A stretch of 64,000 bases of DNA from Flammeovirgaceae bacterium 311 (GTDB taxonomy: Bacteria > Bacteroidota > Bacteroidia > Cytophagales > Cyclobacteriaceae), in NCBI GenBank assembly GCA_000597885.1, contig CP004371.1, positions 1,752,501 through 1,816,500 on the forward strand, in the 5' to 3' direction. The position numbers and the translations under genes were made by a program. The notes under the pieces were generated by a model. It worked only from the letters and a program-made list of their open reading frames with translations. It ran no database searches and was not told the DNA's origin. Positions 52,096-61,217 of this stretch are shown here, piece after piece (positions within the stretch are counted from its first letter, which is position 1; each line of letters starts with the position of its first letter).

Positions 52096-54381
52096 TTATT
52101 GAAGCCGGTACCTGCTTTTGATCAGCTCGTGGTATTTGCGGTACATTTCACTAGCCACTTCAACAGCTTCGCCCTGAGGCTGATCGGGATATGTTTCATT
52201 GCTATTTACCCACTCCCACTCCCACTCTTTTATTTTTTTATCAAATGCTTTCTGATCTATTTCCTGCCCCCTCTCCAGCTGGCTCTCCACATACTCAAAA
52301 TATTGCTGCCAGCGCTTTTTGTAATAGCCGGTTAGCAGGCCCGACCATTGCCGGTTGGCATACTCGCTTAACTTACTGTTCTTATCTCCCCAGAGGGTGA
52401 TGAGGTTGCGGGCATTTTTTTCATACAGCTGCTTTTCCGCTTCGTTTGTAGCCCAGCTTTTAGCTGCATTAAGCCACCTGCCCAGTAACAAATCTTCCTG
52501 TGTAGCCACCAGCCGGTCCATATCATCTATCAGGGTAATAAATTCAGCACTATGTTTCCTGAAAGCCCTCAGATCTTTATGTTCATAGTCCCGGGCAAAC
52601 TGCTGCTGAATGTTGGTGGCATAGTTGGCCATTACCTGCCGGGTCAGGTCAACCAGGTCAAACTGGTAGCCTTCACTGTTCTGAAGATCTGCAGAGGCCG
52701 CCATCAGGTGGTCCCAGGCTGTTACCAGCTCCAGGGGTTCATAGGTGAACTTAGTGGTAACACCTCCGGTATTTCTGCTAAAGGTAGGGCGTCCGGCTAC
52801 AATAGATTCCGGGCCACCGTTGGTTACGCTGTCTGCGTACACGGTGTGGCGCAGTATCTGCCATGCTTTTTCTGCCTGCTCATGCTTTTTGCCATAGCGG
52901 CGATGTGCATACTGCTTTAGCCACGTATCCAGCTCAATAGGCTCTTCTCTCCAGGCGTTTTCCATCATCAGGTCATACATCACCGGGTTATGCTCTATTG
53001 CCTCCGGCGTAAGGCCTATCCCTACCATCTTTCCTCTATCGGGATGATGCAGCGCCTGTGCAGGTGCAGTGGCCACCCGGTCCATCAACCCATACATGTT
53101 TACATTGCCCCCGAAATTGTGGAGCATGTTCCAGATCCAGGGCTTGCCATAATAGGCATTGGTCTTTTGCCACATGGGATTTTTTTCGCTCCACAGGTCC
53201 AGTATGATCATTTTATCATCGGGAACTGCACCCAGCATGGCCCTGGTCTGGCCAGGTTGCCAGAAATCTCTTGAAAAGTGAAACAGCCAGCCCTGCATGA
53301 TCCAGGTAGCTTCCGGGTCGGCAGCTGCCATGGACTGATATACCTTTTGCCCAACATTACTGAGGAAGGTAGAATCACTGGAAGGCGGCTCGTTTTCATT
53401 GAAAGTATCCGAGGTGTAGAAATGGTCGGTGCCATAGGTCCTGATCTCTTCTTCAATGAATTTTTTCCCGATCTCTACAAACATGGGATCATCAGGATCC
53501 AGCAGGTAAACATCAGGAAACATACCGTCCCAATTGGTTTTCTTCAGGCTGGCATTCGGGAATTTATCTTTGAAGGCAGGGGGCACATGGCCTGTAAAAG
53601 CAGGCAAAATGGGCGTCATGCCCAGGCCTCTTTCCCGTTCCAGTATTTGCTTCTGCAGCGCCTCGTGGCTTTCCATCCAGCTAATGGGTAAGGGGCCGCC
53701 CCAGCCGTCGAGGTTACCCATCCAGAACCAGCTGAAGTAGGCAGGGCCGCTGAAAAAGGTTTCAAGGTCTTTGTCTGTGAGCCCCATGCTTTTGTACACG
53801 CGCCGGTGAATGCTGTTCTGCCCGGTTACCGCCAGCGGCATGTTGATCCCATTCAGTGCCATCCAGTCAATCTCCCACTGCCAGCGCTCCCAGTCCCACC
53901 AGCTCATGGTGTAGTTAAAGGTGCAGTAATTCAGGTAGTAGCGGTATTTGTAAGGGCTGGTTTTCCTGACTTTCTCCGGCACTTCCGGCATTGGATTGGG
54001 TATGTTCAGGTTACTGCCGTTCCAGGTAATGCTGCTGTTGGTGTAGTATTTAAGGTAATGGTTTAAGGCACTGGCCACGGATACACCATTATTGCCCCTT
54101 AAAATAATTTTCCCCTCCCGGCTCTCAATTTCATAGACATCCTTCTCCCCTTCTTCCGGAATAAATTCTACCACAAAATTATCTGCATGTTCAGGCACTA
54201 CCCGCCTGATCAGGGCATCAACCGCTTTCGAACCCTCATCATCTGCAGGAGCAGATGTAGGCGTAGCTGCAGCATCTGCTGTACCGGCTGGCTGTTCTGT
54301 ACAGTAAAACAGCAGCAATAGTGAGAGCATCAGCAAAGCTGTACCGATACTTTTAAATTTTATGAATTCAGCAAATTTCAT
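52096..54381 (-). CDS. alpha-N-acetylglucosaminidase (GH89) lipoprotein, copy 1
   Basis: The 761-aa protein has a lipoprotein signal (LLMLSLLLLFYC, Cys near residue 27) from the ATG at 54381; an earlier ATG adds 12 non-signal residues. The NAGLU fold is seen as an N-terminal domain, then YYLNYCTFNYTMSWWDWERWQWEIDWMALNGINMPLA, the acid/base Glu in TFNENEPP, and the nucleophile region GLTPEAIEHNPVMYDLM. It removes terminal alpha-linked GlcNAc, as in heparan or alpha-GlcNAc-capped mucin. It is adjacent to a second copy. Confidence 0.92.
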   Translation of the reverse strand: MKFAEFIKFKSIGTALLMLSLLLLFYCTEQPAGTADAAATPTSAPADDEGSKAVDALIRRVVPEHADNFVVEFIPEEGEKDVYEIESREGKIILRGNNGVSVASALNHYLKYYTNSSITWNGSNLNIPNPMPEVPEKVRKTSPYKYRYYLNYCTFNYTMSWWDWERWQWEIDWMALNGINMPLAVTGQNSIHRRVYKSMGLTDKDLETFFSGPAYFSWFWMGNLDGWGGPLPISWMESHEALQKQILERERGLGMTPILPAFTGHVPPAFKDKFPNASLKKTNWDGMFPDVYLLDPDDPMFVEIGKKFIEEEIRTYGTDHFYTSDTFNENEPPSSDSTFLSNVGQKVYQSMAAADPEATWIMQGWLFHFSRDFWQPGQTRAMLGAVPDDKMIILDLWSEKNPMWQKTNAYYGKPWIWNMLHNFGGNVNMYGLMDRVATAPAQALHHPDRGKMVGIGLTPEAIEHNPVMYDLMMENAWREEPIELDTWLKQYAHRRYGKKHEQAEKAWQILRHTVYADSVTNGGPESIVAGRPTFSRNTGGVTTKFTYEPLELVTAWDHLMAASADLQNSEGYQFDLVDLTRQVMANYATNIQQQFARDYEHKDLRAFRKHSAEFITLIDDMDRLVATQEDLLLGRWLNAAKSWATNEAEKQLYEKNARNLITLWGDKNSKLSEYANRQWSGLLTGYYKKRWQQYFEYVESQLERGQEIDQKAFDKKIKEWEWEWVNSNETYPDQPQGEAVEVASEMYRKYHELIKSRYRLQ

Positions 54382-54440
54382 TCTGGTGCAGTGTTTTGTA
54401 CGGAGCCTGAAATCCATATTAAGAGCAGCAGGCCCGCAGG

Positions 54441-56639
54441 TTAATTATTCCTTCTGAACTCCTCTACCAGCTCCTTGGCCTTTGCAAGCGGATCCTCGTA
54501 AGGAGCTGCTGTACTCATGCCGGGCGTGTTGATCCAGTTTTCCTCCCAGGCATCTATATCCTTGCCCTGTTCGAACAGGTGCTGGCGAATGCGCGGGATG
54601 TAATAATCCCGGATAAGCCCACTCCAGATTCTGGCGGCATAATCTTCCTGAAAGCCGCCCCAGGTGGTGATGAGCCGTTTCGCGTTTGCTTCATAATAAT
54701 CCTTTTCCTCCCGGGTGCTGCCATGCGATCGGGCAAAATGGATCCAGGGCTCCAGCCGGTTGGTAGGATGCGACTCCAGCAGGCGATCAATATTTTGCAG
54801 AATGCTGATGGCTTTTTCGCCTGCTTCTTTTTTCAAGGCTTCATTGTTGGCTGCTTTTGCCGCCAGGGCCTGCTGATAATATTCATCTGCTTTGATGCCC
54901 AGGTAGTGCATGGCCAGTTCTATAGCATCGTTCCTGTAAAGCTCACTCCCTTTCAATTCCTCTGAACTGTCCAGGAAATTTTCAATACCCCGCAGAAAGA
55001 GCGGATCTGAATGCACGCTTCCTTTCCTTCTGGTATCGGGCACCACCAGCTGCCACACAAACCTTGGATAGGGAGAAAAGCTGCTGTACACCGATTGCCG
55101 AAGCTGATCCCAGGCAGTTTCCATCTTTTCGGGATAGGCACCATAGCGGGCGCGGCTATAGCTCTCCATCCACTCGTCCAGGTCTATCTTTTCTTTTGCC
55201 CAGCCCATGTCTGCCAGGAGCTCATAGACTACTTCGTTGTTTTCTATGCCTTCCGGGGCTGAGCCAAAACCAATCAGATTTTCGCTGTAGGGAGAATTGA
55301 GCGCATCTATGGCACCTGAGGCATACATGGATAGCACTCCCGTATAAGGTGTTTTGCCCCCGAAATTGGGCACATAGCTGTACACCCACTGTTTGCCGTA
55401 GTAACCCTCATGCTCCTCCCAAACGAGTGGAATATCCCATACCAGGCTGGGGTATTCGTTGGCCAGGTCCAGGATCACCATCTTATCATCAGGCACCCGC
55501 GACATCATTGCCTGCAAAGTCTTTTTGTCCCAGAACTCATGCTGCCAGCCAAAAGTCCAGCCCTGGGTTACCCAAACCGCATCCGGATTTCCTGCCACGA
55601 TTGATTTGTAGATGGACTCCCCGTAACCAGCCAGCAATTCATACTTTTTTTCAGGGTCGTCTTTGGGAACAGGCACATCCATTTCGTTAAAGCTGTCGGA
55701 GAGGTAAAACTTATTTTCGCCAAATTCCTTTTCCCACTCCTCTACAAAAAGCTTTCCGATCTTTTCAAAAAAGGGCGAATCGGGAGGCAATACGTACGCA
55801 TTATATTCCTGAGGGAATCCACCCCACTTCAGGGCATTTACTTTTAACTCCGGGTGTTTTTCTTTGAAGCCTTCGGGCACAAAACCTGCAAATGCCGGGG
55901 CAATGGGTCCGAATCCCAGTTCATGCATGCGGTCCAGTATTTTATGCTGCAGTGCCAGCTGATCTTCATGCCAGCCATCGGGAATGGGGCCATCCCATTT
56001 ATTGAGGTTGCCCATGCGGTGCCAGGGCAGGTGTGCCGGACCGGTAAAAAATTCCCTGATTTCGTTGTTGCTTAGCCCCAGCTGCTTCCAGACGCGCTCT
56101 GCAATTGCTTCGCTACCCACTACGGCCAACGGCATGTTTACGCCGTGTAGTGCCATCCAGTCTATTTCCTTTTCCCAGCGCTCCCAATCCCAGTAAGGGG
56201 TGGTGTATCCGTAGGTAACCACATTTAAAAAATAGCGGTATTTGTAGGGCGAAGCGGCATGCTCAAGTGAATAGTCGGGCCATTGGGCAGGGAGGTTTAA
56301 ATGCTCTCCACTCCAGCTAACCATGCTGTTGGTGGCTTTTTTCAGGTACTGGTAAAAACCAAAGGTAAGGGCTACTGTACTGCTGCCCCGCACGGTGAGT
56401 TTTCCCCCACTAGCTTCGATCTCATAAGTATCCAGGCCCCCATCTGCAGGGATCATTTCCAGCTGAATCTCTTCTGCCCTGTTTCCAATTAAGCGCTCAA
56501 TTACCCCACGGGCAGCGATAATGGCACCACTTTCAGTTTCGGTGGCAGTATTCGTTTGCTCACCCTCTGTCTGTGCAGGGTTTGTACATGAAAATGCGCA
56601 GAAAAGAAAGAACAGTAATGACAGGTAGTGCTTTTGCAT
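54441..56639 (-). CDS. alpha-N-acetylglucosaminidase (GH89) lipoprotein, copy 2
   Basis: The 732-aa protein has a lipoprotein signal (LSLLFFLFCAFSC) from the ATG at 56639. The same landmarks are present: YRYFLNVVTYGYTTPYWDWERWEKEIDWMALHGVNMPLA, SDSFNEMDVP (acid/base Glu) and GFGSAPEGIENNEVVYELL (nucleophile). It differs enough from copy 1 to suggest a distinct linkage or aglycone preference. Both copies carry a lipobox and probably face the cell surface or periplasm. It precedes copy 1 by 59 bases. Confidence 0.92.
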   Translation of the reverse strand: MQKHYLSLLFFLFCAFSCTNPAQTEGEQTNTATETESGAIIAARGVIERLIGNRAEEIQLEMIPADGGLDTYEIEASGGKLTVRGSSTVALTFGFYQYLKKATNSMVSWSGEHLNLPAQWPDYSLEHAASPYKYRYFLNVVTYGYTTPYWDWERWEKEIDWMALHGVNMPLAVVGSEAIAERVWKQLGLSNNEIREFFTGPAHLPWHRMGNLNKWDGPIPDGWHEDQLALQHKILDRMHELGFGPIAPAFAGFVPEGFKEKHPELKVNALKWGGFPQEYNAYVLPPDSPFFEKIGKLFVEEWEKEFGENKFYLSDSFNEMDVPVPKDDPEKKYELLAGYGESIYKSIVAGNPDAVWVTQGWTFGWQHEFWDKKTLQAMMSRVPDDKMVILDLANEYPSLVWDIPLVWEEHEGYYGKQWVYSYVPNFGGKTPYTGVLSMYASGAIDALNSPYSENLIGFGSAPEGIENNEVVYELLADMGWAKEKIDLDEWMESYSRARYGAYPEKMETAWDQLRQSVYSSFSPYPRFVWQLVVPDTRRKGSVHSDPLFLRGIENFLDSSEELKGSELYRNDAIELAMHYLGIKADEYYQQALAAKAANNEALKKEAGEKAISILQNIDRLLESHPTNRLEPWIHFARSHGSTREEKDYYEANAKRLITTWGGFQEDYAARIWSGLIRDYYIPRIRQHLFEQGKDIDAWEENWINTPGMSTAAPYEDPLAKAKELVEEFRRNN

Positions 56640-56699
56640 AAGCATAATATTTAAGATCTGCTTTGTTCAGATGGCCGGAGACGTTTCCCCCTTCCATCG

Positions 56700-57992
56700 C
56701 TAAGCTCGTTTTTTATGTCCAAGTACTGCATAATACCAGATGAACAGGTAACAGGGAATCAGCACCCAGTAAGCCTGCTGCGGATCCCACAGGTCTGCCA
56801 GAAAACCATAAACCAGTGGAATAACAGCGCCACCGGCTATACCCATGATCAGGAGAGAAGAACCTACTTTTGTAAAGCGACCCAGGTCTGCCAGTGCCAG
56901 GGGCCATATGGCCGGAAATATCAGGGCATTTGCCAGGCCCAGCAGTGCAATAAACAGTACAGATACATAGCCCCAGGTAAAAATTGCCACCACTGTAAAG
57001 GCCACCCCTGCCACAGCCGAAATCATCATTGCCCGCTCCTGGGAGATGTATTTAGGCATGGCTACAATACCAATCAGGTAGCCCACCACCATGGCCAGCA
57101 GCGTACAGGTGGCAAAGAATTTTGCGGTAGAAAGCTCGATGTTCTGGGCGGCGCCGTAGGCAATAATAGTATCTACTGCCATGACCTCTACGCCTACATA
57201 CAAAAACATGGTGAAGGCCCCCATCAGCAAATGCGGAAATCCAAAGATGCTCTTTTTGGTGCTTATTGTGCCTGCCGCTGCTTTGTCTTCCTCTTCTGTA
57301 TCTACCTCTGGCAACGAAGAAAAATAGATAATGACCGACAGCACCACCAGTACCCCGGCAATCACTAAATAAGGAACAATCACACGCGTAGCCAGAGCAT
57401 CCAGCTCCTGAGCCTGCTGGCTGGCACTCATGCTACCCAGCCGCTCTACCAGTACATCGGTATTTTTCAGGGCAATAGCCCCCAGAACAATTGGTGCCAG
57501 TGCCCCGGCTACCTTGTTGCATATCCCCATAATGCTGATGCGCCTGGCAGCACTCTCCCGCGGCCCCAGAATGGTGATATAGGGATTTGCGGCTGTTTGG
57601 AGTAGTGCTAATCCGGTACCCTGTACAAACAGGCCCAGCAGAAAGATAATATAAGTACGTGAAAGTGCGGCAGGTATAAATATCAGCGATCCCACCGCCA
57701 TGATGAGTAAACCCAGGGGCATTCCTTTTTTGAAGCCGGTAACCTTTAATATCCAGGCCGAAGGAATGGCCATAACCAGATAGGAAATATAGAAGGCGAA
57801 TGCCACCAGGTAGGATTCAAAATTATTGAGCTGGCAGGCGATTTTCAAATAAGGTATAAGAACTGCATTTAGCCAGGTTATAAATCCAAAAATGAAGAAC
57901 AGTGTTCCGATGATCAGCATGGGCCGGGTATAGTCCGTTTTCGGCGGTGCTTCCTTTGCTTCTACTTCTGCTATGGCCGGGGTCTGTTCCAT
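56700..57992 (-). CDS. sugar MFS transporter (FucP/GluP/NagP type)
   Basis: The 430-aa protein has about 12 membrane segments and the FucP-like pattern LFFIFGFITWLNAVLIPYLKIACQLNNFESYLVAFAFYISYLVMA, ANPYITILGPRESAARRISIMGICNKVAG and VEVMAVDTIIAYG. The start is set at 57992 (MEQTPAIAEV); the upstream in-frame Met would add 13 residues that look untranslated. With GH89, ROK kinase and NagB nearby it probably imports GlcNAc by proton symport (NagP-like), though glucose or galactose cannot be excluded. Confidence 0.9.
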   Translation of the reverse strand: MEQTPAIAEVEAKEAPPKTDYTRPMLIIGTLFFIFGFITWLNAVLIPYLKIACQLNNFESYLVAFAFYISYLVMAIPSAWILKVTGFKKGMPLGLLIMAVGSLIFIPAALSRTYIIFLLGLFVQGTGLALLQTAANPYITILGPRESAARRISIMGICNKVAGALAPIVLGAIALKNTDVLVERLGSMSASQQAQELDALATRVIVPYLVIAGVLVVLSVIIYFSSLPEVDTEEEDKAAAGTISTKKSIFGFPHLLMGAFTMFLYVGVEVMAVDTIIAYGAAQNIELSTAKFFATCTLLAMVVGYLIGIVAMPKYISQERAMMISAVAGVAFTVVAIFTWGYVSVLFIALLGLANALIFPAIWPLALADLGRFTKVGSSLLIMGIAGGAVIPLVYGFLADLWDPQQAYWVLIPCYLFIWYYAVLGHKKRA

Positions 57993-58089
57993 ATACTTGA
58001 TATCAAAAAAAGAAAAAAATATCCTTGCCACATCAAGAATGTTAATTTTTTTTATATAAACAAATACTTACATTAAAATTTAGCATAAG

Positions 58090-58108
58090 TATCGTTAATT
58101 ATACGATA
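58090..58108. promoter_or_regulatory. palindrome upstream of the MFS transporter
   Basis: TATCGT (58090-58095), a 7-base AT spacer and ACGATA (58103-58108) form a near-operator. The position, about 100 bases before the MFS start, fits a regulator site; the ROK regulator of this locus is a candidate binder. Confidence 0.35.
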
Positions 58109-58316
58109 AATTAACTTATTTATAAGAGATGTACTTATCCTGTATCAATTATGAAGAGCGATTGACTTAGTGATAGAAATGTTAGCGGGTTAATTAACCG
58201 GTTATAACTATTATAGTATCTTCTCAGCCTGGAAACCTTTGCAGCAGTAAGACCAACTGTTGTGGACATTTCAGAACTGAAGAAAGGGCGATCAGTCCCT
58301 CCTGTTATGCAGGTAA

Positions 58317-59198
58317 CTATACAAACATTTTGCTACCTACCTTACCTGATAAACTTCTCATCTTAAAAAGTGCTGCAGCACCTAAAATAGAAGCACTTTC
58401 TATTTCGGAGCACTCCAGCACCAGCTGCTCCTTTACCAGTTTAAAAGGAAATGAGCTAATGCTCTCTTCCATTGCTTCTTTGAAAAAAGAATAGCCCTTA
58501 CACACAGATCCTCCCAGAAAAATAGCTTCCGGCGAAAGTGCGAACAGCATCAGTTTAAGTGCATTTCCCAGGTGATGGCCAAACTGATTGAATATATCCA
58601 GGGCTTCTGCATCTCCCCCTTCAGCACGCTTCTGAAGCACTTTACCCGATACGCCAAACTTCTTAGTAAAAAACTTTCCCGAGCAGTAATCTTCTACAGT
58701 CTGGTCCAGGTATGGAATGCCCCCAAACTCTCCGGCGCTGGAATAAGCACCTGTATATAGCTTGTTATCGATAATGATCCCGGTGCCAATACCGGTGCCT
58801 AGAGTAACCCCCACAAAATTCTCCAGGTCCCTGCCCTTGCCGTAGATCTTTACACCGGCCACAAATGAATTAGCATCATTGGCAACATATACAGGCTTTT
58901 TAAAATAGTCCTCCAGGTGCTTTTTAAGATGCACCTCCTTCCAGGAAGGGATGTTCTGTACATCGAGCACAATACCATTCTTTTCATCTACCAGGCCTGG
59001 CACTCCAATGCCAATGCCGGCAACCTCTGCATCCATCAGCTGTTTTATGCCCTCGGTTACTTTGCCTAAAATTTCTGCTTTGGGGGCTTGCGAGGGTGTT
59101 GATAATTTTAGCTCTTCAAGAACCTTTCCATTCTTCACCACCCCCAGATGGACCTTTGTACCGCCTATGTCTATGCCTATTACCTTTCGAGCTTCCAT
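58317..59198 (-). CDS. ROK family sugar kinase (candidate GlcNAc kinase)
   Basis: The 293-aa protein begins with the ATP-phosphate motif IGIDIGGTKVHLGVV, then GIGIGVPGLVDEKNG, NDANSFVAG and VGVTLGTGIGTGIIIDNKL. The ROK zinc motif CxCGxxGCxE is absent; in its place is GEFGGIPYLDQTVEDYCSGKFF. Such zinc-free ROK proteins are known in Bacteroidota, but the loss leaves catalytic status to be tested. Next to NagB and the MFS importer it probably phosphorylates GlcNAc or a hexose. Confidence 0.85.
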   Translation of the reverse strand: MEARKVIGIDIGGTKVHLGVVKNGKVLEELKLSTPSQAPKAEILGKVTEGIKQLMDAEVAGIGIGVPGLVDEKNGIVLDVQNIPSWKEVHLKKHLEDYFKKPVYVANDANSFVAGVKIYGKGRDLENFVGVTLGTGIGTGIIIDNKLYTGAYSSAGEFGGIPYLDQTVEDYCSGKFFTKKFGVSGKVLQKRAEGGDAEALDIFNQFGHHLGNALKLMLFALSPEAIFLGGSVCKGYSFFKEAMEESISSFPFKLVKEQLVLECSEIESASILGAAALFKMRSLSGKVGSKMFV

Positions 59199-59254
59199 AA
59201 AAATAATTAAAAAATAATACCTTCTCCAGAAATGCTACAGCCCCGAACGAGCTG

Positions 59255-61174
59255 TTAAAACTTCCACCTCACAAAAGCTTCCATGGCTTCATAATCGGCC
59301 AGGCCCAGCTTATGGTAATTTTTGGCTGTTTCACGATTGCGTTCCCGGGCTCTTACCCAGAATTCTCTTTCATCATCACCCGGAAAAACAGGTCTGTCTT
59401 TCTGAGACTGGTGCTGGAAAATAGCTATGTTTTTCCGTTCCACCTCCTGCGGAGAAAGTGGTACGGCCATTTCTATCTCATGCGTTTTAAATTCCTGCCA
59501 GGCACCTCTGTACAGCCAGAACCAGCAGTCTTTGGTCCATTCATCTGTTTGGCGCAGCCGTGTAAGGGCCTCCAGCACTATTCTAAAACAAACAATGTGG
59601 GTACCATGCGGATCGGCAAAATCGCCGGCAGCAAACACCTGGTGGGGCTTTACCTGCTGCAGGAGTTCCATGGTGAGCTGCACATCTTTTTCCGTTACCG
59701 GATTCTTTACCGTTTTACCCGTTTCATAAAATGGCAGGGCCATAAAATGAATATTCTTATCGGGCAGGCCTGCATAGCGGGCACCCGCATAGGCCTCTGT
59801 TTTGCGGATAAAACCTTTTACATTTCTGATCACCGGCAGGTCAACCTGGTTAGGTTGCTTCTTTTTGAAGAAATCCCGCATTTCTTCATATACCGAGCAA
59901 AGGTGCTCCACATCATCGCCAATACTCCTGTTGAAGTCAATGGCAAACTCCAGATAGCGCAGCACATCAGTATCCCAAACTGCTGTATTTCCGGAGGTTT
60001 GGTAGGCCACATGCACCTCATGCCCCTGGTCTACCAGGCGGATAAAGGTGCCGCCCATGGAGATCACATCATCATCGGGATGGGGAGAAAAAATAACTGC
60101 CCGTTTTTTTGGCGGATCTGCCCGTTCGGGGCGCTGGGTATCATCGGCATTGGGTTTGCCACCGGGCCAGCCGGTGATGGTATGCTGCAGCTTGTTGAAT
60201 ACATGTATGTTGATGTTGTAAGCCGGCCCTTTTTCGGTTGCCAGCTGCGCCATGCCATGGTTGTTGTAGTCTTCGTCAGTTAACTTAAGAATGGGTTTGC
60301 TCACTGTATCCGACAGCCAGATAACAGCCTTTTTAATCAGCATTTCATCCCACACACAATCTTTTACCAGCCAGGGGGTATCAAAGCGTGTTAGCTCCGA
60401 GGCAGCATCTGTATCCAGTATAAATTCCACATTATCGGATAGCTGCAGGTAGGTAGCCGGAACTTCTCCGGAAATTTCTCCCTCTACTGCTTTTCTGATG
60501 ATGGGAGCCTTCTTTTTACTCCAGGCCATCAGAATAATTTCACGCGCCTTAAAAATGGTCCCAATGCCCATGGTGATGGCTTTGGTAGGTACGTTTTCCT
60601 TTCCGCCAAAATCCCTGGAGGCATCCCTTCTGGTAAGGTCATCGAGGGTAACCAGGCGTGTACCTGAATTTGGAGCCGAGCCAGGTTCGTTAAAGCCTAT
60701 GTGGCCGGTACGGCCAATGCCCAGGATCTGCAGGTCCAGCCCGCCCATCTCACCAATCCTATGTTCGTATTCCAGACAATAAGATGCTATGTCCTTTTTA
60801 TCAAGGGTGCCGTCGGGTATATGGATGTTCTCTCTGCTGATATCGATGTGGTCGAACAGGTTTTCATGCATAAAGGTAACATAGCTCTGCTTGGCAGTGG
60901 GCTGCATGGGATAGTATTCGTCCAGATTGAAGGTGACTACATTCTGAAAGCTAAGCCCTTCCTCCCGGTGCAGGCGAACCAGCTCGGCATACACCTCTAC
61001 AGGGGTTGCACCTGTAGCCAGGCCTAGTACTGTTTTTTTGCCCTGCTGCTGCTTGCTGCGGATCAGCGCAGCAATGCGTTGTGCTACCTTTTTAGAAGCA
61101 ATATGCTCATCAGGGTATACTGTAACAGGTAATTTCTCGAAGCGGGTCTCTTCTAATAAGTTTAATCGAGACAT
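59255..61174 (-). CDS. nagB: glucosamine-6-phosphate deaminase fused to an LmbE/PIG-L deacetylase domain
   Basis: The 639-aa protein carries NagB in residues about 10-290 (LATGATPVEVYAEL, VVTFNLDEYYPM, GIGRTGHIGFNEPGS, KAITMGIGTI) and a C-terminal PIG-L domain from about 365 (VIFSPHPDDDVISMGGTF with the His-Pro-Asp-Asp zinc motif, GDFADPHGTHIVC). The first half turns glucosamine-6-P into fructose-6-P and ammonia; the second could deacetylate GlcNAc-6-P, supplying the NagA step that has no separate gene in this locus. The fusion is widespread in this phylum; the coupling idea is inference. Confidence 0.9.
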   Translation of the reverse strand: MSRLNLLEETRFEKLPVTVYPDEHIASKKVAQRIAALIRSKQQQGKKTVLGLATGATPVEVYAELVRLHREEGLSFQNVVTFNLDEYYPMQPTAKQSYVTFMHENLFDHIDISRENIHIPDGTLDKKDIASYCLEYEHRIGEMGGLDLQILGIGRTGHIGFNEPGSAPNSGTRLVTLDDLTRRDASRDFGGKENVPTKAITMGIGTIFKAREIILMAWSKKKAPIIRKAVEGEISGEVPATYLQLSDNVEFILDTDAASELTRFDTPWLVKDCVWDEMLIKKAVIWLSDTVSKPILKLTDEDYNNHGMAQLATEKGPAYNINIHVFNKLQHTITGWPGGKPNADDTQRPERADPPKKRAVIFSPHPDDDVISMGGTFIRLVDQGHEVHVAYQTSGNTAVWDTDVLRYLEFAIDFNRSIGDDVEHLCSVYEEMRDFFKKKQPNQVDLPVIRNVKGFIRKTEAYAGARYAGLPDKNIHFMALPFYETGKTVKNPVTEKDVQLTMELLQQVKPHQVFAAGDFADPHGTHIVCFRIVLEALTRLRQTDEWTKDCWFWLYRGAWQEFKTHEIEMAVPLSPQEVERKNIAIFQHQSQKDRPVFPGDDEREFWVRARERNRETAKNYHKLGLADYEAMEAFVRWKF

Positions 61175-61217
61175 ATTCTTTACTATTTAAAAATTCTATA
61201 CCAGACTGCTGCTTTTG

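Noticed and set aside
59312-60283. Long plus-strand frame opposite the NagB-LmbE gene
   Set aside because: It mirrors codon bias of the sense gene, which has full NagB and LmbE motifs; no start context or motif supports it.
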